From NCBI RefSeq assembly GCF_029227915.1, contig NC_079879.1:7688001-7752000 (forward strand): 64,000 nt of DNA, written 5' to 3'. A program made the translations under genes and the position numbers. Origin of the DNA: Hydractinia symbiolongicarpus (Eukaryota; Cnidaria; Hydrozoa; Anthoathecata; Hydractiniidae). The notes under the pieces are model-generated. The model saw only the letters and a list, made by a program, of their open reading frames with translations, had not been told where the DNA came from and searched no databases. Each line of letters starts with the position of its first letter. The stretch's first letter is position 1. Shown here piece after piece: positions 42,394-52,649 of this stretch.

Positions 42394-43429
42394 AGGGAAA
42401 TATATATAATTATCATTAATGCAATCAAAAGTTGACCTTGAACTTGAGATCTAACATTGCAGACCTAAAGAAAAATCACTTCCTAAAAATTTCGTCACTT
42501 AAGATCGGTTTCCATTCTTACAAAGTGGACATATGTTGTACAACCGTCACCCATTAGGATTTTATTGGAAACAGGTTGTGTAACAAATCGATGCAAGAAA
42601 TGTTGCAACGTTGCAAACATTCTTTTCAACCCTAACGAAGAATAATTTGTTTTTTTAAATTTTTGTTAATTTAGAATATGTTAAAAAGAAGGCCCCCGAA
42701 AAAAAGGTTTAGGAAAATTTCAAATTATAAAAAACCTAATTCAACCCTGTCCCTAAGTTAATTATGAGAATTGTACTGTATAGAAGCCCTCGTGAATAAC
42801 TAAAGAACACTTTCTTTCAGAAAACTAATACCAAAGCCACCATAATCGTCAATGAAAATATAATCTGAAAAATTCTTTTGAAAAAACCTTTATTACAAAT
42901 CAGAGTAGGTTCAAATAATTCAATAATTTTCATTTTAAGCGTCAAGCATGATTTTGAGGAATTGCGAAGAAGAAAAAAACTAAAACTCTCTACTTTCATA
43001 AAATAAATACTCTAGGAAAAACTGGCAAAACGTTTTTTATACGACACGCGATGACACAACAGCACAAAAAAACAGAACATACGAATCGGAAACATAGTCT
43101 TCGCCATGTTTAATAAGAAACAGTTACGCTGTGACAAAAACAGAAGAATGTAATAAAGTAAAGAGAAAGAAAAACAAAATATTAAATATATATAACTATG
43201 AAGGAATACTTATACTGACTTTTACTGCGCAAAACATGAAGGATGGAAATGTCAAAGCAATCACACTTTAAAAACAACATCCTACAATACTTTATTAGAT
43301 CGAAAGAGTTACTAAAAAATGCATTCCTTTCCATAGAAAAACTATCAACTATTTTTTTATAATGTACGTTCCTTTTTTATGTATTATTGTCAGTTTAAAA
43401 TATACTATTCCTTTGTCCACACCAGACAT

Positions 43430-46400
43430 TTACAATGCTTCAAATTCGTCAATACGTTGTTTCGTGTTTCCTTGTCGGATCTGTTTCAAGGTCTTGTATT
43501 TGTCACGACCTTCTTTTAAATTTCCTTCGTGTAATACGTCCTCTCTAGTCAGCTGGGTTTCATCTCGGGCTTGATTCAGTTCGCTACCAAGCGCCTAAAA
43601 AATTGCAGGATATATGTTAAACGTAGGCTAATATTAGATTATTAGAAATGAGAATCGTCCTTTTTGATTTGAGACTCGTGACTTAAAAATCGATAATTTA
43701 AGCATTTTTTCATACAGTGATTCTTAAAAACTGTTGAAAAGGTCTTATGATCGGGCTTTAGCATTATTTTCAGAACATTCTTCAAATTTCGTCAAGTAAA
43801 CCTTGACGCGCCAATAAAAACTTTTGGTGCACCAAACAACAAAAGAAACGAAGCCGCTTCTGAAAATACCTTCAGTTGCAGCCTTAATCTCTCATTCTTG
43901 TCTTGTTCAGATGTGTAATTAAGTTCTCTTTGGTCAACTGAGGTGTCCTCGAGATCGGCAGCATGTTGGGTGCTTTCTGATTCCTGTTCATCGGTATGAA
44001 TCATAGCAGCGGGGGGCGTAGCAATTATCTTTAACAATTCCTGTTTTTGCTCCTCCTCTCTTTGTTGAGACTCCACCAGTTCTTGATGAAGGCGGTCAGC
44101 TTCACGCTGCTTCTCTTCCGCTTCTGCGGCACGCCGTGCACTCTCCTCCGCAGCTGCTGCAGCAAGAGCTTCAAATTCAGCTTTTTCCATACGTTCATGA
44201 GCAGCTTCTTCTTCAAGACGTTTTTGTTCGGCCTCAGCTTGCTCTTTCAAGCGATGCATTTCTTCAGCTTCTTCTTTAGCCTTTTGCCTCTGTTCTTCCA
44301 ATTTCTCGGCTTCCCTCTTAGATTTATCTAATGCTTCTTGTGCCAGACGAGCTTCTTCTTCAAATTTTCTTAAGCGCTCTTCCAATTCAATTTTCTCCTT
44401 TTCGGCATCAGCACGCGCTTGTTTTTCTTTGGCAAGTTGCTGTCTTTCTTGTTGCTTCGACTGTTTCTCTTCACGAGCTTGAGCCTTCATCTGCTGGACT
44501 TCGATGGTGTCTGGTTTTCTTCGTCGCATGTATAACTCATGATTACCCATACATAAGGAAAGAATTCGCTTATTAATGCGTAGACGAGGAACGTAGAACA
44601 GGAAATCCTAATAAAAAAGACAGCATTAATTTTTACTACAAAATATAGATGCGATCGAAACGTTATGCGGAAACAACCTGTTCTGATTGGCGTAAAAATG
44701 GGGGCGACAGTGAAAATTTCTTACCGGTGCTTTTCTATCGATGGGTTTGATGACGAACTTTTTGTCGTTAAAGGAAATATTTCGGATTTCACTCCATGGG
44801 AAACCAATTTTCGGTGTGAGTTTGTCCCCGTGTTCATAGATATTTAAACCCAATGCATCGACCCCGAGATACAAATCTGTTCCACGTTTGTTTTTGATAT
44901 CGAAATAATTGACACCGTACATTTCTAAATCTTGTGCGATTTTCAAATACTCCATCATCGCGTCTTCTCTAAAAAGACGTATTTTTTTCACTAACTTTCG
45001 ACCTGGTACTTAAATTGCTAAACGATTGTCTTCCATTTAATAGAAAAGTTGCTGAGCACTAAGTGACAAAACTCTACCAATAATTAGTTTACCCTTAACA
45101 TCAAGAGTAAATAATTATTTAGGTCAAAATCAGGAATGTACACAGCCTGGTAATGTATTTTTAAAACCGCAACTCAAAAATAATTAGTTGCTTGTGATCA
45201 ATATCGTTTACACAAGGTTGTTTAGATATTACGATATTAGATATTATATTTTCGCGTCAGGTTGCTTGAAAAAATGTCTGTATATGTAAATAGACCTACG
45301 GAAATTCGCCCCATGTAAATATCGATATTTCGTGCGTTCCGTAGCACCACTTAGTTTTGGCGCAAGAACAGACAATGCACGGGTAGAGATAGTAGAAAAG
45401 GCAATTCAGCAACGTACCAATATTTGTAGCAAGTTCATACTTAATGTTTGTACACATACCTTGGCATATCCTTGTGTTCACCCCACCAAGACATTATCCT
45501 TTCTTCCCACTGTTCTTTAGACATTTGATGCTGTTTAAGAACTCGATCTGGTAGTAAGCGATCGTTGGCTAAGTATCCTTTCTTATGTACATCAGATTTG
45601 AAGTCGCCATATTTCACTTGAACGGCATACGATGACAAGAGGACTGATGTTTCTGGTGGACAGTAAATTTCTTCGGTCAGTACACCATCTTTGACTTGTA
45701 AGAAAAACAATCTTTGTGTGACCTCTTGAATTAATTCGGCAGAAACATCCTCAGGGAAGAATTTAGCCCGAAATTTAAACTGCATAGGTGTTTCTTTTTT
45801 AATTTCCTGAGCAGTAACTTTTTTATTCAGTTTCAGCCAGGCCGAGTAATCCTTTGTATCTGTATATTGAAGTCCGAAGAACCAGATTTCTCGTAGACCA
45901 ATTGTTTTTACGACTTGATCGAACAGTTGTTTGCCAGTTGTGTTTGGTTGGATGGCAAACTCCAACTCGGCGTCCATTGTGGTGACGCGAACATTGATCT
46001 AAAATAAGAAGAAATAACAGAGTTTAGAACCTAAAAATAATTTCAGCCACACCCAGAAATGGAAAACCTTTTTTTTGCATAAAACTATATACCTGTTTGC
46101 CTTTTGCATCCTTAGAGGATTGCGCCTTTACTACGTTAAAACCAGACATGTTTTAATAATTTACAAAAAAGTTCGATTCAAATTCGGTTTACGTATCTGA
46201 ACACAAAAACAGAACTCTGTTTTAGAAAAATACAATTCTCTCCAACTGTTAAAAGCTTTTAAATCCACTTTACTTCTTCTTCATAAAACATTAAAGTATT
46301 AAAAAAACACTTTTATAAAGGTTGCAAACAATTAACTCTTTCTATATGCAAGTGTAAATTTAAACTTTTTAAACAAAATAAGCAAATCACCATAGCAACC

Positions 46401-46609
46401 ACATTGCTAGTAAAAAAATTAAAGTAATTTTTCAGTTTTCTTTGTATTCAATCGCAGTAACACATGTTTAAGAAAGATACAAATATAAAAATGATGTCTA
46501 AAAGTGTATACTTGAAAAAAAAAACAATTTGTAGAAAAGACACTCCCCCGTGGAGAATAATAACATATGATCACCATATATGGATATAAATACTTACAGC
46601 CTTCACCAT
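43430..46609 (-). CDS. MSN: ERM (ezrin/radixin/moesin) family protein, conserved copy B
   Basis: Common exons in - strand order: 45998-45460, 44968-44725, 44607-43870, 43594-43430. Two alternative first exons both end in phase 0 at good donors: 46609-46598 (MVKA, as in human MPKT) giving 565 residues, and 46149-46093 ([19 protein letters not shown]) giving 580. ERM proteins tether membrane receptors and PIP2 to cortical actin and are opened by C-terminal Thr phosphorylation. The FERM domain is nearly vertebrate-like ([60 protein letters not shown]), followed by a long charged alpha-helix and a C-terminal domain with [14 protein letters not shown] (Thr about 546) ending RIDEFEAL. The RDKYKTL tail argues for ERM and against merlin. 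The MSN symbol is only a nearest-family label; an invertebrate ERM cannot be assigned to one vertebrate paralogue. Confidence 0.96.
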
Positions 46610-48144
46610 GTTGACTTTCTTATGTGTATATAATCTAAAAGGGAAATAAAAACAGTTATAAAGTTGTGTATCTTCCTGCAAGCAATTACAGGCTAAACTA
46701 CTAGGGATTAATCAGAAGTTATTTTTACAGTTATGCCATCACACTTTGTTTCCTACACAATAAAACTTCGTTGCTGTTGGCAACATCACTTGTCATATTG
46801 TTTTGTTTCTGTGCTTGTGATAGGCAAAAAAGAAATCAAATGCAAATTCAATTTGAAAATACAAATGCTCGTCAATCACAAGTTAAAGTCAGGTATATAA
46901 TTTGTTTACAAGCATAATTTAAAGCAGTTTTAATATACCTAACTTTGTTATGAACTTAATTTCCAACAGGACAACATCTTATCATAATTCAATCTTAATT
47001 TAGGCAGAGTAGCTAACATTCTTGACCAAATATGGAGGGTAAAGTTCTAGCTTACTAATTTTAGTGGACAAAGTTTTAGGAAATATGCAATTCATAACAA
47101 GATACTGATACTTTTTCTCTCCCATCAATGGCTAAATACTATTTTTGCACATACATTCACTCACTTATGACTTTATAAAACAATCATTTAGGTGAAATAA
47201 TCGTGATTTTTAACGAAATGTTTCGTTCAAACAAAAATTGTCAACTGAAAAGTTAAATAAATCCTACTTTTAAATTGGCTAATATCAATTGATTTAAATA
47301 CTAAAAGTCACAAAGTTTAAAGTTTGTTCTGAAATTATTTATTTTCACTGTCTACCTTTTAAGGGTTGCCTACAAGCTCTTCGAAAGACTTATGCTTTAT
47401 GTAAGAGTATATACTGTTGCTTTTAATTTTTATGAAAACTTGAATTTATTAAAAAATTATAAAATATCTAAAATTAGAAATTCAACTTCACAGATTTAAG
47501 TGCAAGAGAAAAAACTTTAAATATAATAAATTTTAAGAAGTTAAAGTTTTAGTAGTAAAAAGTTGATTAAAAAAAATTAAGTAACATAAAAATAGTAATA
47601 AGTACAACCAACATCGACAACCATTCAAAAAATAAATTAAAACTTTCTCACTGACAGACAAAGTGACACATTACAGACCAATGTCAAAATTGATACACAA
47701 TCAATGAACAATACTCAACTTATTATTACAAGGTTAATGAGCTTCCTACTACATGAATACACAGGAGACATTTATTACATAATAACTTTTCGTGATTGCT
47801 ACAACTTTGAATTAACTCCCTCAACCAAACTTTTAGTGTTGAAACAAATAATTGCTAAGTTTTTTGCTATAAAAGTTTAACTAAGTACATCAGGAAATAC
47901 TTTCGAAAACAATAATATATTTGGCCATTAATAAGTCCAGCAGGAAAGTGCTTGAAAAAGTATGCAAAATACACAAATTAAAATATGGAATTTTTTGTTC
48001 TTCTGTGTATTTGTGAGTGTTTCACATAAAAATACAAGTTCTTTCTTGCTAAAACCCTCAAAAGATCCTAAGATAAAGAATTAATACATTTTTTAAACAT
48101 TTTAAAACTACATCTCTCTATTTTAGACACCAAAATTAGACGAA

Positions 48145-48726
48145 CTTAAAGGGAACCTCAGGTATAAAATGATGTTGGATTTATATTTAGAGCTTTAAAA
48201 GTTGGTTAATTTTTTTAAAAAGGTCTTTTCATTCCCCAAGATATTCACATTTAAAGAATTTCAGATTTATTTATGCTGCATAAATTATGATGTCATATTT
48301 AAGTAATAGCAAATTTTGATATTTTCTGTCATCAGTAATTTTAAACCTGTTAAGGTATGTGCATTCAAATGACCCAGAAAATGTTATAATTTGCTATTAC
48401 ATAAATATGACATCATAATTTATGGAGCATAGTTAAATATGAAATTCTTTTAAATGTGAACATCTTGTGAACGAAAAGAGTTTTCTAAAAAATTTAAAAA
48501 GACTTGTTAACCAAATTTTTAAGCTCTATAATATAAGCCCAAAATCATTTATACCTTTGGATCCCTTTAAATATGACATTATAATTTATGCAGCATAATT
48601 AAATTTAAAATTCTTAAATGCAAATATGGTGAGAACGAAAAAAGCTTTTTAAAAAAATTAAGAAGACTTTTAACCAACTTTTTAAGCTCAATTCCAAAAT
48701 CATTTTATACCTTGACTTTCCTTTAG
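48145..48726. repeat. Fold-back element with a third partial copy
   Basis: The left end TTAAAGGGAACCTCAGGTAT is mirrored near 48541-48571 by ATACCTTTGGATCCCTTTAA, and the arms pair through most of their ~190 bp (for example AAATATGACATCATAATTTAT against ATAAATTATGATGTCATATTT). A further copy of the right arm follows directly at 48573-48726 (ATTATAATTTATGCAGCATAATT to CAAAATCATTTTATACCTTG). The arms would form a long imperfect RNA hairpin if transcribed. Confidence 0.75.
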
Positions 48727-50129
48727 AAAAAAAAATGTTGGAAAAAAAGCTGCCAAAGTGTTTAGGGTTTAATCGTTGAGAGTTGTTTGGCTCTGTTTCT
48801 ATCAACTACATAACCTTCCTCACAATCACACGTCTTGATATGCTGTAAATAACAAGTCTCATATTTGTAAATCGATACTTAGGCGTGTGAGTCACCTCTC
48901 CTTTATTTATAAAAGAAAGACTGAAGGTAACCTTCTCACTGATTTAAAAAGTAGGTAAAATCTGTACTCACAAAACACGATATTCACATCATATAAGATG
49001 GTCGCCTGTCTTGGACAACATTTGAGTCCTTTCATAGTTTTATGGTCATTTGCTTATCTATAAGAAAACCTCCTGCCTAATTTGATCAATATTTTTCATC
49101 CTTCAGTCTTTTTCAGGAGAGGCGTGCAATCACACGCGCACGCCTTGGCACACGCCTAAATTGTTTCAGACGTGTGATTAATCGCACGCCTGAAAAATAA
49201 ATATTGAGTTTTTAAAACCAACCTATAAAATCCATTTTGTACGGTGCGATGGCAGCCCTCGAAATTATTTTTGAAGACTCGTCAGACAAAATGTCCGCTA
49301 CATTTGCAGTTTGGTCGGACAAAACGTCTGATAGATTTCCGTTTTGGTCGAACACTTTCAGATCTCAGAATTATTAAATAGTCCTGTTCTTTTTAATCCA
49401 CGAGCAAACCTATTCATAGCCAACTTGACCATCCTAGCTAACTCACCGACTCCTGACTTAGTTAAAAGAATTATGTAGAGATAAATCTCTCTTGCATGGC
49501 CCCTTCGTCGTTGGTAACCAGGTGTTACATACGAAATCCAGCCAAGCGGTTCTGAACTAATGCAGAGGTGAACACCAACGGAGCACGGATAAAGCAAGTC
49601 TGCAAAGCTGCACTTACAGGCAGAACAGACATTTTATCATGGATTTAATTGTAGATATATTCTTCAATTGACAAAACAATTGGAGCAACTGTTTTTAAAA
49701 TGTTAACAGCAATTTTTAAATAGTGAAAGGAAACATTTATATACTTTTTGTTTTAAATTGCTCATTTTTGCTTTCACAATCGATGTTTTACAATTAAAAA
49801 ATATTGCTACCAGAAGGTTGCAGTTACACCTCCCCCCCTAACAGTCTATTTTCAGATCCAGGGTAACATGCTTGAAATTTTCTGATTATTTCCACAAAAA
49901 TGACCAACATACTTGAAATTTATGGAAAACATGCTAATTTCTCAAGTTTATAAATATACTAGCACAAGTTTGATGCTTTATGGAATAAACATATTACAGT
50001 CAAACTCTTGAAAATTGATGATGTTAACCAGGACCAAAGTATTTGCTGTTAAAACTAAGACTAAATATAACCTAATTGTTAATGGTTTCTTAATGCCCTA
50101 ATCAGTCAGGGATAAGGTAGAGATAAAAC

Positions 50130-50610
50130 TCTATAAAAAGAGAAAGAGTTTCTATTTTTTTTTCTATAAACAGAAAATTGTTTCAGACTAAGAGCTCTGA
50201 AAAGGGGGTAAATTTAATAATTAATTTAACTCCAGTAGTAGGGAACCCCTGATGTACTGTTCCATATAATATTTATATGTTTATTAGTTGGGTTTATTTG
50301 TCAAAAAATTATAATACCGAAGCCCAAGGTCACTTGCATGAAAGGGAAAAATGGAATTTGGGACTCTGTATTCAGAACGTAGTGTATATTCGTACGCACT
50401 TTTGCCCATTTTTGAGTACGTATATGTTCATCCGCTATTCGTACGTAAAGTGCTTTAGGGTTAGGGTTAGGATTCTTTTTCCTTTTTTCTACGTATGAAT
50501 AGCGCTACGCACTATTAATACGCACTTTATGTCATATTAAAGTGCGTACGAATATACAGTTCCTATTCAGAAAGTATTTCCAATTTTTTCATAAAAATAG
50601 TTTCCGAATA
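50130..50610. repeat. Dispersed repeat shared inverted with 1.64-1.99 kb
   Basis: GGGGGTAAATTTAATAATTA (50206), CTCCAGTAGTAGGGAACCCC (50231) and TCTGTATTCAGAA (50365) match the reverse complement of blocks near 1880, 1860 and 1670-1720. The copy here is longer because a 174-bp inverted-repeat element has inserted in it. Confidence 0.5.
50384..50557. mobile_element. Inverted-repeat element with internal TTAGGG units
   Basis: GTATATTCGTACGCACTTT at the left is an exact reverse complement of AAAGTGCGTACGAATATAC at the right (19 bp). The middle contains TTTAGGGTTAGGGTTAGG (about 50455-50472), nearly three units of the animal telomere repeat, and further CGTACG/CTACG words. Non-coding. Confidence 0.8.
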
Positions 50611-51414
50611 TGATATAGTATATAGTTAGATGAGTTTTGGCGCATAGCTAATATTTTGATCTTGCGTTAAGAACAATGGCCCATGCACAAGAAAAAAATA
50701 CAGACTGCAATGATCAAAGAAATTTGAGTCCAATTCGAGTGCATTTTTAATCCCTGTAAAAATTTGCATTTTGTCTATAGCTGGCACCGTTTGGGGAAGA
50801 TATCTTATCAACAACCAAAAGCTTTAAAAGACACTTAAGATCAGAAATTTATCATCTTGACGACAATAAAGTTATTATTCAATTTCTTATACACACAGGA
50901 ATTCATAAAAGTGTAGGTGAATTAAATAGGTGCATCGCTACACATGTAGTATCCGTGCTATACAAAAATTCGCACTAACAACTCACCTCACAAAACTAGT
51001 TTTGAAAACGTGATAAATGGTGAATTCGTCGTCAAGGTTTGTTACTCATCGAATCCACTCACATTCGTACATGGAACAGCACAAAGCGCGTTGAATCTTA
51101 CACGGGTGTGCCCTGGGGAGAGAAAGCTGAACAAGCGAGGCTAGCTTTCTTGATTAAACAAGTACATAGTTTACAATGACGTCATTTTGTCGTCAAAAAT
51201 TAGAGGGCGGGAGACAACTGTGCTTTTTCGCTGCCCTATTTTCCTGTTCTTCCTCATGTAGATATTCTGATTTAACTGTCGAATGTCGACGAAATAATAT
51301 CTGATACTTGCTTCATGTTTTTTTCTTTAATCAGAGAAATTGTATACGTCATTGTATTTTTAGATTAGCCTTTTTTTTATCCTACACAAAAAGCCGAAGT
51401 AACATACAAAAAAG

Positions 51415-51526
51415 CACGAGTTCCAAGGGTTGGGTTTTTTTTCGCACAATTTTATAAATCTTGTTAGAAATGCTGTTGTTTTGCACCAGAAAGTGTCAAG
51501 GCGCAAAGTGCTGTGAACGAGGTTGA
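51415..51526. mobile_element. CCTCGTTC-type element, diverged
   Basis: Begins CACGAGTTCCAAGGGTTGGG and ends AGTGCTGTGAACGAGGTTG; the ends are only partly complementary. Assigned to the CCTCGTTCCCAG-type family by its right end and size. Confidence 0.4.
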
Positions 51527-51777
51527 TGTCCTATCATTTTATTATATTCCACCCACTAGGTGAGGTTGACAGAATTTTGTACTTCACAGAGGTCTTGTGT
51601 TGTTTTCACGGATTATTACAACCAAAAGACTATCCTACTAACTTACAGAGCGGCAAATCTTTGAATAAATATTGTAAAATATAGCACGTTGCGTATCAAA
51701 ATATTTAATAGCAAAATAAGAATTTTCTAGAAAGTTCAAGATGAAAATAACGTCCGTTGGAAAAGTCAAATATTACC

Positions 51778-51852
51778 GACCTCGTACACAGGGGTTGTTC
51801 GGTTTTTATATCGAAATGAATACAAAGAAAATAAAGCCCTGGGGAGAGGTTG
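51778..51852. mobile_element. CCTCGTACACAGGG-type element
   Basis: Begins GACCTCGTACACAGGGGTTG and ends AAAGCCCTGGGGAGAGGTTG, about 75 bp, with inverted ends of roughly 15 bp and several mismatches. Member of the same dispersed family. Confidence 0.55.
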
Positions 51853-52649
51853 AAACGTTCCTTAAACGTAGACCCAGTTAACACATTATGTATAACTCGT
51901 TTTGTTACACGTTTAAATTGGTTGTCCGTGAAAAAGTTATATTAGTCGAGAGCAAATATTGATTGACAAATAAAAACTCCAACATTTTGAATTGGATTCG
52001 TATAAAACATAAATTCAAAATAAACACATGCTTAAATAAAGTTATTAATTAACAATGATTTTGAATAAAATAGTACTACAAACAAAGCTTCAGATGTATA
52101 AACAGTGAGGCTTCTTGCGAAATACAAGAAAATAAAAATACAATACACACTGTAATGTTCCCACAGAAAACAACTGTTTTTTTGATTTCGTTAGACGCGA
52201 GAAAATTTGTAGATAGCCAGACCAATGACCCTGTGCAACGATAGGACCGGAAAATGTGATGCAATGGCTCACAGAACTGAGACCTTAGCATCTGGAAGGT
52301 TAACACTACAATTTCCACAAATGCATTGTATATCGTGTAAAATCTATTGTCCCTATTTAAAAGCAGCATGTGTATTTTAATTTGGAGTGGATTTAAACGC
52401 TGGGCGACGTTGGCGTTTATTGGAGAATAAGATTTATGCCAGGGCGGGTATTTAAATTGAACCCAAGTAGTATCAAAAAGTAGTGGTGACCAAGTTGATT
52501 TGTTTCCTTGACGGGCAATCGAGTTTTTTTCTTTGCAACTTGATATTATGCAGAAACGTTTAAAAACAAACCCATTTCCGTTCATCAACATGTGATTGTG
52601 TTCAAAACACTAAAAGTGAGACGCCGCTTGAGTTATGTTCTTGCGAACT

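Larger units (their letters stand above)
39965..43429. other. Region between the two ERM copies
   Basis: This is upstream of copy A and downstream of copy B. It should hold the promoter of copy A. Two CCTCG-ended hairpin elements (41086-41157 and 42304-42393) and one Helitron-like element (41528-41668) are present. Short frames (40167, 41107, 42028) match nothing recognised and are not called. Confidence 0.5.
46610..52649. other. Gene-poor region with fold-back elements
   Basis: Lies between the 5' side of ERM copy B and the 3' side of TRAF7. Contents: a long fold-back element with a partial extra copy (48145-48726), an uncertain - strand frame (49358-49597), a dispersed repeat (50130-50610) containing an inverted-repeat element with TTAGGG units (50384-50557), and two CCTCG-type elements (51415-51526 and 51778-51852). 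The 171-codon frame at 52076-52591 (-) directly follows the TRAF7 stop and is probably 3' untranslated or intergenic sequence. Confidence 0.5.

Noticed and set aside
44031-44576. + and - strand frames overlapping ERM copy B
   Set aside because: Shadows of the helical-region exon; the real frame is the - strand exon 44607-43870.
52076-52591. 171-codon - strand frame after TRAF7
   Set aside because: No family resemblance, skewed Phe/Leu/Ser/Cys content, overlapping second frame, and position directly after the TRAF7 stop suggest 3' untranslated or intergenic sequence.
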